A stretch of DNA of 64,000 nucleotides, from positions 124,001 to 188,000 of the forward strand of contig NZ_BMJJ01000009.1 of the NCBI RefSeq assembly GCF_014643375.1. The letters are read 5' to 3'. Made by a program: the position numbers and the translations under genes. The notes beneath the pieces were generated by a model. It was not told where the DNA came from and made no database searches. It saw nothing but the letters and a program-made list of their open reading frames with translations. How positions within the stretch are numbered: the first letter of the stretch is position 1; each line of letters begins with the position of its first letter. Source of the DNA: Aureimonas glaciei. Its GTDB lineage: Bacteria; Pseudomonadota; Alphaproteobacteria; Rhizobiales; Rhizobiaceae. Shown here one piece after another: positions 54,102-64,000 of this stretch.

Positions 54102-56072
54102 ATGCTCAATTCATTGTTGCGGCTTCTGGCCCGCCTGCCCGGCACGTCGCTGCGCTCGCTGGGCGTCGTCCACGACGTGGTCGCCGTGGCCCTGTCCTTC
54201 ACGCTGGCGCTCGGCCTTGCCTGGGGCATCCAGCCGCTGCTGACCATGTGGCAGCTCTGGGCCATGATTGCCGCCTTCACCTGCCTCAGCGCGGCTCTGT
54301 TTCCGCTGTTCTCGCTCAATCGCGGCGCCTGGCGCTACGCCTCGCTGCTCGACGTCCTGTCGATCGTCAAGGCGGTCACGATCGTCTGCCTGATCTTCCT
54401 GCTCGGCCATTTCCTGATGTTCCGCGGCGCCTACCTGCCGCGCACGACCATGGTAATGGCCTGGTTCGTGATGATCGTGGCGCTCGGCGGACCGCGCCTC
54501 GCCTATCGGCTGTTCAAGGAAAAGGGCCCGAAGCCCGTCGCCGATCGCGACCCGGCGAAGGCGGGCCCCTATGACAACGTCCTCCTGTTCGGCTTCAACG
54601 ATCAGGCCGATCTGTTCATCCGCAACCAGCGGCGCGGCCACATGCAAAACCGGATCGTCGGCATCATCGACGAGAAGCCCAAAAACCGTCGGCGGCAGCT
54701 GCACGGAACGAAGGTTCTCGGGACGCTGCAAGATCTCGGCGCCGTCGTCGACCGGGCCGCGCTGACGGCGATGCCGATCACCCAGATCATCGTGACGGCG
54801 GCGGATTCGTCGGCCGCCGACCTGGCCATGGTGGTCGAACGGGCAGCGCCCCTCCGGATTTCGGTCAAGCGCCTGCCCAACATCACCCAGACCGGCGCGA
54901 TCGAGGCGTCGGGCCCGATCGAGCCGCTGCCGCTGTCCCTCGCCGACCTTCTCGGTCGCACCGAGGTCAATCTCGACATCCGGGACGTCGCCAAGCTGAT
55001 CAACGATCGCTGCGTCCTGGTCACCGGCGCCGGCGGATCGATCGGCAGCGAACTGGTCCGGCAGATCGCGCAGTTCGCGCCCCGCACCCTCGTCCTCATC
55101 GACAACAGCGAGTTCAATCTCTACTCGATCACCCGCCAGATGGCCGAGACCGTGCCGTCGATCGCCACCATCTCGCGGATCGTCGACGTCCGCCAGAACG
55201 ATCGGCTGCGCCAGGTGTTCGAAGCCCACCGGCCCGACGTCATCTTCCACGCCGCGGCACTGAAGCACGTGCCGATCGTCGAAGAGAACCCGCTCGAAGG
55301 CATCGAGACCAACCTGCTCGGCACCCGCAACGTCGCCGATGCCGCCCTCCACGTCGGTGCCATCGCCATGGTCATGGTCTCGACCGACAAGGCCGTCAGC
55401 CCGACCAACATCATGGGCGCGACCAAGCGGGCGGCCGAAGCCTATTGCCAGTCGCTCGACTTGGCGCATTCCGGCACGCGCTTCCTGACGGTGCGCTTCG
55501 GCAATGTCCTGGGATCGACCGGGTCCGTCGTGCCGCTGTTTCAGGCGCAGATCGCCCGCGGCGGCCCGCTGACGGTCACCCATCCCAATATCACCCGCTA
55601 TTTCATGACCATTCCGGAAGCCTCGCGGCTGATTCTGCACGCGGCCGGCTACGGTGTCTCGGAGCACTCGGCGGAGGGGCAGGTCTTCGTCCTCGACATG
55701 GGCCAGCCGATCCGCATCACCCACCTCGCGGAGCGGCTGATCCAGCTGGCCGGCCTGCAGCCGCATGTCGACATCAAGATCGAGTATATCGGCCTGCGCA
55801 AGGGCGAGAAGCTCTATGAGGAGCTGTTCAGCCCCGGCGAGGCTGTGGAGGACACCGGGCGGGCGGGCCTGCTGGTGGCCAAGACCCGCGTCAGCGATCC
55901 CGCCCTCCTGCGCCGCAACCTCGACGCCATCACCCTGGCGACGGCGAACGGCGATGCGGCCCGCGCGGTCGAGTTGTTGCGCCACATCGTTCCGGAATAC
56001 AGCCGCCCGCTGCGCGACACGCTCGCTGCGGCCCCCCTGCAGATCGTCGCGCCCGACCGGCCCGAGCGCTGA
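54102..56072 (+). CDS. CapD/WbpM-type nucleotide-sugar dehydratase
   Basis: A 656-residue membrane-anchored enzyme. Four helices (about 18-135) precede a CoA-binding-like domain (about 155-270) and the catalytic SDR domain with [15 protein letters not shown] (about 310), [13 protein letters not shown], and the [17 protein letters not shown] active-site region. Such enzymes make UDP-sugar 4-keto intermediates for polysaccharide or lipid synthesis. The ATG 54102 is preceded by GGGGAG. It stands apart from a polysaccharide cluster. Confidence 0.88.
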   Translation: MLNSLLRLLARLPGTSLRSLGVVHDVVAVALSFTLALGLAWGIQPLLTMWQLWAMIAAFTCLSAALFPLFSLNRGAWRYASLLDVLSIVKAVTIVCLIFLLGHFLMFRGAYLPRTTMVMAWFVMIVALGGPRLAYRLFKEKGPKPVADRDPAKAGPYDNVLLFGFNDQADLFIRNQRRGHMQNRIVGIIDEKPKNRRRQLHGTKVLGTLQDLGAVVDRAALTAMPITQIIVTAADSSAADLAMVVERAAPLRISVKRLPNITQTGAIEASGPIEPLPLSLADLLGRTEVNLDIRDVAKLINDRCVLVTGAGGSIGSELVRQIAQFAPRTLVLIDNSEFNLYSITRQMAETVPSIATISRIVDVRQNDRLRQVFEAHRPDVIFHAAALKHVPIVEENPLEGIETNLLGTRNVADAALHVGAIAMVMVSTDKAVSPTNIMGATKRAAEAYCQSLDLAHSGTRFLTVRFGNVLGSTGSVVPLFQAQIARGGPLTVTHPNITRYFMTIPEASRLILHAAGYGVSEHSAEGQVFVLDMGQPIRITHLAERLIQLAGLQPHVDIKIEYIGLRKGEKLYEELFSPGEAVEDTGRAGLLVAKTRVSDPALLRRNLDAITLATANGDAARAVELLRHIVPEYSRPLRDTLAAAPLQIVAPDRPER

Positions 56073-56145
56073 ACACCGGACGGGGCCGCCACGACCTCCC
56101 GCCCTGTCGCCGGGGGTCGGCCGCGTCGCGATTCCCGCAGCCATG

Positions 56146-56174
56146 AAAAAGCCCGACGAAACGCCGGGCTTTTT
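56146..56174. terminator. bidirectional intrinsic terminator
   Basis: AAAAAGCCCG and CGGGCTTTTT form a 10-base stem with a 9-base loop and T-tracts on both strands. It lies between the capD-like gene and convergent rpmE, so it serves both. Confidence 0.85.
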
Positions 56175-56197
56175 CATTCGATCCTGGTGTGCGGCTA

Positions 56198-56419
56198 TTA
56201 GATGCCGAGGCCTTCGTACCGCTTCTTGAAGCGGGACACGCGGCCGCCGCGGTCCATCAGCTGCTGATTGCCGCCGGTCCAGGCCGGGTGGCTGGTCGGG
56301 TCGATGTCGAGGTTCATCCGGTCGCCCTCCTTGCCCCAGGTCGAGCGGGTCATGTACTCGGTACCGTTGGTCATCACGATCGTGATCGCGTGATATTCGG
56401 GATGAATCTTCTCTCTCAT
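56198..56419 (-). CDS. rpmE: 50S ribosomal protein L31 (long, zinc-free form)
   Basis: A 73-residue ribosomal protein with [47 protein letters not shown] and RVSRFKKRY. The Cys ligands of zinc-type L31 are absent, so this is the C- (zinc-independent) form. Start at ATG 56419 is standard. A promoter is found at 56540-56568. Confidence 0.96.
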   Translation of the reverse strand: MREKIHPEYHAITIVMTNGTEYMTRSTWGKEGDRMNLDIDPTSHPAWTGGNQQLMDRGGRVSRFKKRYEGLGI

Positions 56420-56539
56420 CGGTCTTCCGTCCTGTTGCCCGTGCGCGTCCGGCGTTGAATTTCTGTCCTGGCGGCCGCCCCTGCGGGTGTGACAAAAGTG
56501 GCCAGAAACCGCGCGATCGCTTTCAAATTCGATGCTGGC

Positions 56540-56568
56540 CCTATACATCAGGCCCCAGCAGGGCACAA
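56540..56568 (-). promoter_or_regulatory. sigma70-type promoter for rpmE
   Basis: On the minus strand TTGTGC (56568-56563) and TATAGG (56545-56540) are separated by 17 bases. Transcription would start near 56533 and give a 5' leader of about 115 bases. Confidence 0.5.
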
Positions 56569-56660
56569 GGGCCAGCGGTTTTTCCACGCCGTGCGGGAGT
56601 CTCACAACGCGACCGGCGCTCGTCGCGGCCGCGCCTCTGCCGGAATGCCAGGAGACGCAT

Positions 56661-58463
<1,803 letters not shown>

Positions 58464-58497
58464 AACCGCCTCCCTCCGCCGGACAGATTCTCGCCGC

Positions 58498-58893
58498 TCA
58501 CGGCGGCAGCGTCGCCGTCACCCGGATCGCGGCGAACCAGGCGGCGAGATTGGCGATGTCGGCGTCGCTCAGCCCTGCGGCAATGACCGACATCTGCGGA
58601 TGCTGCCGCGCGCCGGAACGGTAGGCCTTCAGCTGCGCGACGAGGTAGAAGGCGCTGGTGCCGGCCAGATTCGGCGCGTCCGGCGCCGTGGCGATGCCGT
58701 CGGCGCCGTGGCAGGCGGTGCAGATCCCCGCCTTCTCCCGTCCTGCGGCCAGATCGGCCGCCTGCGCCGCGGAGACGCAGGGCGCCAGCAGGGCCGCCCC
58801 GCCGAGCGCCGCCCCGATCAGTATCCTCGCGGCGGCGCCCCGGCCGGCACCGCCACGGCCTCCCCTGGAGCCGCGGCGGACCGATCGCGTCAT
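58498..58893 (-). CDS. c-type cytochrome (monoheme)
   Basis: A 131-residue secreted cytochrome c. A long basic, Gly-rich N-terminus leads into a signal sequence ending near AQAAD. The mature domain has AGREKAGICTACHGADG with heme motif CTACH and the likely axial Met in HPQMSVIAAGLSD. It overlaps the upstream dehydrogenase stop by ATGA, suggesting it receives electrons from that enzyme. Class I-like fold. Confidence 0.88.
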   Translation of the reverse strand: MTRSVRRGSRGGRGGAGRGAAARILIGAALGGAALLAPCVSAAQAADLAAGREKAGICTACHGADGIATAPDAPNLAGTSAFYLVAQLKAYRSGARQHPQMSVIAAGLSDADIANLAAWFAAIRVTATLPP

Positions 58894-60218
58894 GGCCCGT
58901 AGGAGATGCGGTAGACCGCACCGGCCAGATCGTCGGAGACGAGCAGCGAGCCATCCTGCATCATCTCGACATCGACGGGTCGGCCGACATAGGTGCCGTC
59001 CGACGCCAGCCAGCCTTCGGCGAAGACCTGGCTCTCGCCGGCCGTGCCGTCCTCGTTCACCGGGGTGAACATCACCCGCGCGCCGACCGGCTGCGTGCGG
59101 TTCCAGGAGCCGTGCTGGGCCGAGAAGATGCCGCCGCGATATTTCGCCGGAAAGCTCGAGCCGGTGTAGAAATCCATGCCCAGATCGGCGGCATGGGCGG
59201 GCATTTCGCGCTGGGGCATGACGGCGTCCGCCGGCGGCTCGGAATCCTTGTACTCGGCCGTGCGCACGCTGCCGCCGCCATACCAGGGAAAGCCGAAATT
59301 CTCGCCCGGCTTGGTGGCGCGGTTGAGTTCGCCGGGCGGGATCTCGTCGCCCATGCCGTCGACCTGATTGTCCGTGAACCAGAGATCGCCGTTCGCCGGA
59401 TTGAACTGCATGCCGACCGAATTGCGCACGCCGGTGGCGAAGACCTCGCGATTCTTGCCGTCGCGGTCCATGCGGATGATGCCGCCGATGCCCGTCTCCC
59501 GGTAGAGATCGAGCTTGTCGGCCGGCGGCACGTTGTGGGGCTGGCCGAGCGAAATGTAGAGCTTGTCGTCGGAGCCGATGCGGCAGACGCGGGCCGTGTG
59601 GTTGAAGGACACTTCGGATTCCGGGATCAGCTCGCCGGCCGGAACGACGATGCCGGCGGCCACGTCGGGGCTCTCGTAGAAGAACTCCGCCGCGGGGAAG
59701 ACCAGCACCCGGTTCTGCTCGGCGATGAACAGGAACCCGTCCTTGGAGAAACAGACCCCGTTCGGAATGGTAAACTCGATCGAGGGGGCAAAGCGCTTGA
59801 CCTCGTCGGCGACGCGATTGCGGTCGCGGTCGGTCAGCACCCAGACGTCCTGCTTCCGGGTGCCGACGAAGGTCGCAACGCCCTGCGGCCCGAAGGCGAT
59901 ATGGCGGGCGTCCGGCACCACCGCATAGAGGGCGATCTGAAAGCCGGTCGGCAGCTTGATCGCCTCGAGATTCTTCCTCAGCTGGTCGGCATAGTCGCCG
60001 CCCTGGTCGACGGTGCGGAACGCCATCGAGGTTCCCGTCGACTGCATGCCCTGCAGTTTCTCCAGATTGTCCTGGGATCGGGCGGTTCCGCAGGCCGCCA
60101 GGGCGATGAGCGTCATCGCCGCGGTCATACCGATGCTGCGCTTCGTACCGGTGCTTCGCTTCTGGCTGATGCTGTGCTTCTGGCTGATGCCGTGCTTTTG
60201 GCTGATGCTGGGCGTCAT
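58890..60218 (-). CDS. PQQ-dependent sorbosone dehydrogenase-family lipoprotein
   Basis: A 442-residue beta-propeller of the L-sorbosone/glucose dehydrogenase family (YliI-like), with VRNSVGMQFNPANGDLWFTDN, GENFGFPWYGGG and SAQHGSWNRT as conserved propeller loops. The ending LALAAC at about 38-43 is a lipobox (Cys43). It carries a repeated leader (MTPSISQKHGISQKHSISQK, then RSTGTKRSIG), with hexapeptides such as SISQKH. ATG 60218 has a strong GGAGG ribosome site. It likely oxidises a sugar or aldehyde, passing electrons to the following cytochrome c. PQQ use is inferred from the family. Confidence 0.82.
   Translation of the reverse strand: MTPSISQKHGISQKHSISQKRSTGTKRSIGMTAAMTLIALAACGTARSQDNLEKLQGMQSTGTSMAFRTVDQGGDYADQLRKNLEAIKLPTGFQIALYAVVPDARHIAFGPQGVATFVGTRKQDVWVLTDRDRNRVADEVKRFAPSIEFTIPNGVCFSKDGFLFIAEQNRVLVFPAAEFFYESPDVAAGIVVPAGELIPESEVSFNHTARVCRIGSDDKLYISLGQPHNVPPADKLDLYRETGIGGIIRMDRDGKNREVFATGVRNSVGMQFNPANGDLWFTDNQVDGMGDEIPPGELNRATKPGENFGFPWYGGGSVRTAEYKDSEPPADAVMPQREMPAHAADLGMDFYTGSSFPAKYRGGIFSAQHGSWNRTQPVGARVMFTPVNEDGTAGESQVFAEGWLASDGTYVGRPVDVEMMQDGSLLVSDDLAGAVYRISYGP
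60157..60210. repeat. three tandem 18-base repeats in the sorbosone dehydrogenase leader
   Basis: Units 60157-60174, 60175-60192 and 60193-60210 share the core GCTT(C/T)TGGCTGATG(C). They encode hexapeptides SISQKH, GISQKH and SISQKR on the minus strand, with degenerate units after. In-frame repeat units should allow expansion or loss without changing the frame. Confidence 0.8.
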
Positions 60219-60368
60219 GACGAGTCCCTCCCTCGCGCCGTTTCGGCGTCGTTCGCGTCCCGCATTTCGCGGTGACGCTGGGGAAGGTTTGCACTCGGCT
60301 CGGGAGCTGTCAACGCGGCCCCTCGCGAGAGGACCGTACGGGACGACAACCCGGGCGCGAGGGCGCCG

Positions 60369-61400
60369 TCAGCGTTCCGTGAGCTTCAGCTCGATCCGGC
60401 GGTTGCGATCGCGCGCTTCCGGCGTGTCGGCGGTGTCGATCGGCTGGTACTCGCCGAAGCCGGCGGCGGCGAGCCGGTTGGCGGGGGCGCCCTGGCTGAC
60501 CAGGTATTTCACCACCGAGGCGGCGCGGCTGCTGGAGAGCTGCCAGTTGTCGGAAAAGCGGCCGGTGCCGCTCAGCGGAATATTGTCGGTGTGGCCGTCG
60601 ACGCGGATGATCCAGTTGATGTCGGACGGTATCTCGCGGGCGAGTTCGACTATGGCCGCGGCGAGCTTGGCCATCTCGGCCTCGCCGGCCGCCTGCAGCA
60701 CGTCGGAGCCGGACGGGAAGAGAACCTCGGACTGGAAGACAAAGCGATCGCCGACGATGCGGATGTTCTCGCGGTCGGACAGGATCTCGCGCAGCCGGCC
60801 GAAGAAGTCCGAGCGGTAGCGCGACAGCTCCTGCACGCGCTGCGCCAGAGCGACGTTCAGACGGCTGCCGAGATCGGCGATGCGCGTCTGGCTTTCCTTG
60901 TCGCGGTTCTCGGAGGCGTCGAGCGCGGACTCCAGGGCGCCGATCTGCTGGCGCAGCGCCGTGAGCTGCTGGTTGAGCAACTCGACCTGCGCGGCGGCCC
61001 GTTGCGACACCTGCTGCTGCTCCGACAGCGCCGATTCGAGGCCGCCGACCTTGGAATTGGCTTCGGCCGCCGCCCCGCCGCCGGCGTCCAGCGCCTGCTG
61101 CAGGCGCGAGCGGTCGCTCTCGGCCGACTGCAGCGAGGCCTGCAGGCTGGCGATCTGGTCCTGGAAGTCCTGGCCGGTGGTGCGCTCGAGCGACAACAGC
61201 TGCGTCAGCTCGTTGATCTGCGAGTTCAGCCGATCGAGCACCGTGTCGCGGCCGGAGAGTTCCCGCCCCAGAAGGAACTGCGCCATCACGAACACCGTCA
61301 GCAGGAACATGATGGCGAGGAGCAGCGTCGACAGCGCGTCGACGAAGCCCGGCCAGTAGTCGACCGTGCGCTGCGTCCGGCGGGTCCGCGACAGCGCCAT
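60369..61400 (-). CDS. OmpA/MotB-like peptidoglycan-binding protein
   Basis: A 343-residue membrane protein. A short basic N-terminus and one helix (about 22-45, YWPGFVDALSTLLLAIMFLL) resemble MotB/ExbD. A long coiled coil (about 55-190) leads to an OmpA-like domain (about 225-340) with VDGHTDNIPL and RAASVVKYLVSQG, NRLAAAGFGEYQPI and NRRIELKL. It partners the adjacent MotA/TolQ-like gene, with a 2-base gap. Confidence 0.86.
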   Translation of the reverse strand: MALSRTRRTQRTVDYWPGFVDALSTLLLAIMFLLTVFVMAQFLLGRELSGRDTVLDRLNSQINELTQLLSLERTTGQDFQDQIASLQASLQSAESDRSRLQQALDAGGGAAAEANSKVGGLESALSEQQQVSQRAAAQVELLNQQLTALRQQIGALESALDASENRDKESQTRIADLGSRLNVALAQRVQELSRYRSDFFGRLREILSDRENIRIVGDRFVFQSEVLFPSGSDVLQAAGEAEMAKLAAAIVELAREIPSDINWIIRVDGHTDNIPLSGTGRFSDNWQLSSSRAASVVKYLVSQGAPANRLAAAGFGEYQPIDTADTPEARDRNRRIELKLTER

Positions 61401-61402
61401 GT

Positions 61403-62449
61403 CTACTTCCCGTCCCGGCCGGTGCCGATCGACTTCGACAGCCGGTCGAGCACGCCGCGCAGTTCGCGCTGCTCGCCGGCCTGGGTTTCGACGAAGTCGC
61501 GCAGCATCTGCTGCTCGGAGCGCATGTGCTGGACGAGGCCCTGGATGCTCTCGGCGAGACTCGCCATCGCCGCCGTCGTGCGCGGGCTCGCAGCCTGGTC
61601 CTGCACCAGCTTGTTCAGCCGGTCGGACAAGAGCCGGATCTCCTCGCCGCCCGAACCGATCGGGGTGGCACCGGCAGACGGCGGCAGCAGCATGTCGGCG
61701 CCGACATCGGTGACCGAGGACAGCCAGTTCTCGAACTCGGTGTAGAAACGGTTCTGCGCCCGGCCGATCTGCAGGTCGAGGAAGCCGAGAACCAGCGAGC
61801 CGGACAGGCCGAAGAGCGAGGACGAGAAGGCCGTGCCCATGCCCTGCAGCGGCGCGGCAAGGCCCGCCTTCAGAGAATCGAGGATGCTCGCCGCGTCGCC
61901 GCTGCCGGGGTCGAGCGTCTGGATGGTGTTGCCGATCGAGCCGATGGTGCCGAGCAGGCCCCAGAACGTGCCGAGCAGGCCGAGAAAGACGAGGAGGCCG
62001 ATGAGATAGCGGGCGATGTCGCGCGTCTCGTCGAGCCGCGTGGCGACGGAATCCAGCACCGCGGTCATCGACTGAGTGGACAGCGCCAGTTGGCGGCGGC
62101 GGCCGATCAGGGCCCGCATCGGCGCCAGCAGCACGGGCGCGCGCATGGTCTCGAACTCGCTGGAGCCGTCGCGATAGGCGTTCACCCAGCGCACTTCGCG
62201 CGCCAGCCGGATGATCTGCATCAGCGCGAGCAGGATGCCGATGACGAGAACGCCGAGAATCAGGCCGTTCAGTCCGGGATTGGTGACGAAGGCGGCCTGC
62301 ACCTGGCGCGACAGGATGGCCGCGACGAAGCCGACGAGCGCCAGGAACACCAGCATCGACCAGAGGAACACCATCGGGCTGGCGAGGTTCTCGGAGCCAA
62401 AACCCTCGGCCTGCCGCGCGTTATCCTTGGGAGAACTGAAGACCTGCAT
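61403..62449 (-). CDS. MotA/TolQ/ExbB-family proton-channel protein
   Basis: A 348-residue membrane protein with helices near 26-47, 60-80 and the MotA/ExbB segment DIARYLIGLLVFLGLLGTFWGLLGTIGS plus GMGTAFSSSLFGLSGSLVLG. These match proton-driven motor or energiser subunits. ATG 62449 (GGAG 4 bases upstream) is preferred to 62461 or 62521. The following OmpA-like gene completes the pair. No flagellar genes lie nearby. Confidence 0.84.
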   Translation of the reverse strand: MQVFSSPKDNARQAEGFGSENLASPMVFLWSMLVFLALVGFVAAILSRQVQAAFVTNPGLNGLILGVLVIGILLALMQIIRLAREVRWVNAYRDGSSEFETMRAPVLLAPMRALIGRRRQLALSTQSMTAVLDSVATRLDETRDIARYLIGLLVFLGLLGTFWGLLGTIGSIGNTIQTLDPGSGDAASILDSLKAGLAAPLQGMGTAFSSSLFGLSGSLVLGFLDLQIGRAQNRFYTEFENWLSSVTDVGADMLLPPSAGATPIGSGGEEIRLLSDRLNKLVQDQAASPRTTAAMASLAESIQGLVQHMRSEQQMLRDFVETQAGEQRELRGVLDRLSKSIGTGRDGK

Positions 62450-62600
62450 GACGCTCCGCATTTCCGCACCAGGCGCCTGGCGCCTTTTGCGGCACGCTAG
62501 CTTACAATGCCGCCCATGCAAACGCCGGAGTTCGCAGCCGCACGCCTGTTCGGGGTTTTATGCGTCCAATATCCGCCGCGTCGCGGTGTCTGACGCCGGG

Positions 62601-63245
62601 TCAGCCCGGGCGAAGGGTCGCCAGCTTGGCGCCGAAACCCAGAAAGACGACGCCGGTTACGCCCTTCAGCCAGCGCTGGAAGACCGGGCTTTTCGACGCG
62701 CCGGCGAGGCGCGCGAAGAGGAGGATCATCGTGCCGAACCAGACAAGGTTCAACAAGGCATGGACCGTCACGAGCGCGAAGGCGGAGCTGAGCGACGGCG
62801 TGCCGTCCGCGGCATGATGCATGAACTGCGGGAAGACGGCGAGGTAGAACATCGACACCTTCGGATTGAGCATGTTGGTGAGAAAGCCCTCGGCAACGGC
62901 GCGCGGCAGCCGCCGCGATCGGACGGATGCCGGCACCGGGGCGGCAACGCTCTCGCCGCGCCAGGCGGCGATCAAAGCCTTCACGCCGATCCAGCAGAGA
63001 TAGGCGGCTCCCAGCATCTTCACGACGAAGAAGGCCTCCGCCGACCGCGCGACGATCAGGGAGATGCCGAAGATCGCCAGCGCGCCATGGACATAGAAGG
63101 CGGCGGCGAAGCCCGCGATGTTGGCGAAGCCGGCGAGCGATCCGGAAACCGGGACGGTCTTGGCGATCAGCACGCTGTTGGGGCCGGGCGAGACGATCAT
63201 CAGCGCAGCGATGGAGGCGAAGGACAGGATTTCGGCGAGGGTCAT
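62601..63245 (-). CDS. LysE-family amino-acid exporter
   Basis: A 214-residue inner-membrane transporter with six helices. The N-terminal SPGPNSVLIAKT motif and GFLTNMLNPKVSMFYLAVFPQF are typical of the LysE/RhtB family. It likely exports amino acids or related compounds. The substrate is unknown. Single gene. Confidence 0.9.
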   Translation of the reverse strand: MTLAEILSFASIAALMIVSPGPNSVLIAKTVPVSGSLAGFANIAGFAAAFYVHGALAIFGISLIVARSAEAFFVVKMLGAAYLCWIGVKALIAAWRGESVAAPVPASVRSRRLPRAVAEGFLTNMLNPKVSMFYLAVFPQFMHHAADGTPSLSSAFALVTVHALLNLVWFGTMILLFARLAGASKSPVFQRWLKGVTGVVFLGFGAKLATLRPG

Positions 63246-63364
63246 CGGCGGGTGCTCACCAGGAACGCTGCCGCAAGGCTATCGCCAGGCGCCCGCGTGC
63301 GGAAGCGCCCCGCGCGCAAATCTTGCGCTGCCGACCGGTGCGCCGCCCCGGCGCGGCCGGGGTG

Positions 63365-64000
63365 TCAGGCCGCGTCGGTCGGCGCGGGCTTCGGGATACG
63401 GGCGCTGTAGGCGGTGTCGGCGATCTTCAGCTGGGCGATCAGCGCCTTGTGCATGTACTCGTTGCCGCAGGCGACCTCGCCCGAGACATGGTCGAACTTC
63501 GCCCCGTCGATGCCGGTGACGAAGCCGCCGGCCTCGCGGATGAGGATCGCGCCGGCGGCGACGTCCCAGGGCGACAGGCCGCGCTCCCAGAAGCCGTCGA
63601 AGCGCCCGGCGGCGACGTAAGCGAGGTCGAGCGAGGCGGCGCCCATTCGGCGGATGCCGGCGGTCTCGGCCATCATGTGGCGCATCTCGTAGAGGAAGCG
63701 GGCGTGGTCGCCCTTGCCGAGGAAGGGCGCGCCGGCGCCGATCAGCGCTTCGGGCAGCTTCTGGCGGGCCGCGACGCGGATGCGGCGATCATTGAGGAAG
63801 GCGCCGCCGCCCTTCTCGGCCGAATAGAGCTCGTCGCTGGCCGGGTTGAAGACGACGCCGGCAACGATCTCGCCGTCGCGCTCGAGCGCGATCGAGACCG
63901 CGAACATCGGAATGCCGTGCAGGAAATTGGTGGTGCCGTCGAGCGGATCGACGATCCAGCGGTGCTGGCTGTCCTTGCCCTCGATCGCGCCGCGCTCCTC
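63365..64000 (-). CDS. suhB: inositol-phosphate phosphatase, 5' part outside window
   Basis: The C-terminal 211 codons of an inositol monophosphatase-family enzyme; the gene continues past base 64000. Metal and catalytic motifs are WIVDPLDGTTNF and WDVAAGAILIREAGG. It dephosphorylates inositol or related sugar phosphates (SuhB group). It ends PAPTDAA. Confidence 0.9.
   Translation of the reverse strand, partial: EERGAIEGKDSQHRWIVDPLDGTTNFLHGIPMFAVSIALERDGEIVAGVVFNPASDELYSAEKGGGAFLNDRRIRVAARQKLPEALIGAGAPFLGKGDHARFLYEMRHMMAETAGIRRMGAASLDLAYVAAGRFDGFWERGLSPWDVAAGAILIREAGGFVTGIDGAKFDHVSGEVACGNEYMHKALIAQLKIADTAYSARIPKPAPTDAA

Noticed and set aside
54111-56495. 794-codon minus-strand ORF across the CapD-like gene and rpmE
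   Set aside because: It spans two convergent real genes and a strong terminator, with no recognisable motif.

Overview
The window is high-GC chromosomal DNA from an alphaproteobacterium, most likely of the order Hyphomicrobiales (Rhizobiales). The evidence is the set of lineage-typical genes and sites: the cell-cycle factors GcrA, RcdA and TrcR, a SAM-II riboswitch ahead of metZ, clustered GANTC sites, an Atu4866-family protein, a double-length dCTP deaminase, and the order phoR-pstSCAB-phoU-phoB. The genus is not determined. I see no phage, insertion sequence, CRISPR array or rRNA. The only tRNA is a tRNA-Gly(CCC). Genes are densely packed with many ATGA or GTGA overlaps. The very long antisense ORFs are codon-phase shadows of real genes.

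Layout. 1-5600: tail of a Kup K+ transporter, a small membrane protein, a P2-type cation ATPase preceded by an FNR/FixK-like palindrome, then an SDR/Atu4866 pair divergent from a LysR regulator. 5700-10330: tRNA-Gly, a GAF protein, dCTP deaminase, metZ under a SAM-II riboswitch with an intrinsic terminator, and a CDP-alcohol phosphatidyltransferase. 10400-15040: apaG, then the minus-strand operon argD-argF-hslO, divergent from gcrA. 15170-24450: a small membrane ORF, then the Pho module (unknown membrane protein, phoR, pstSCAB, phoU, phoB) with a three-unit Pho box. 24670-28150: GH15 glucan hydrolase, a glucose-dehydrogenase-like SDR and a second SDR. 28240-31080: trcR, a quinone oxidoreductase, a candidate trans-acting sRNA and rcdA. 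31165-36600: acetoacetyl-CoA synthetase, an AsmA-like protein and an unknown exported protein. 36640-40700: potFGHI polyamine importer. 40830-45834: GNAT enzyme, LpxO/OlsC-like hydroxylase, and an ScfR/RamB-type regulator divergent from isocitrate lyase. 45835-46581: a BrnTA toxin-antitoxin locus that looks decayed, with a frameshifted toxin and an extra truncated antitoxin. 46716-49543: puuA-puuB putrescine degradation. 49696-53882: zwf-pgl-edd (Entner-Doudoroff). 54102-64000: CapD-type dehydratase, rpmE, an ABC exporter, a sorbosone dehydrogenase lipoprotein with cytochrome c, a MotA/OmpA pair, a LysE exporter and a partial suhB.

How it fits together. PotFGHI would import putrescine and PuuAB would start its gamma-glutamylated breakdown. 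Isocitrate lyase and acetoacetyl-CoA synthetase serve growth on two-carbon units and ketone bodies. The GH15/SDR pair and zwf-pgl-edd feed glucose and gluconate carbon into the Entner-Doudoroff route. PhoR/PhoB with Pst/PhoU handles phosphate. The items most worth a second look are the sRNA at about 30291-30383 behind a CtrA-like box, the BrnT frameshift with a duplicated BrnA fragment, the unassigned palindromes ahead of zwf and between aceA and its regulator, the hexapeptide repeat in the sorbosone dehydrogenase leader, and the stem-loops that follow the binding-protein gene in both ABC operons.
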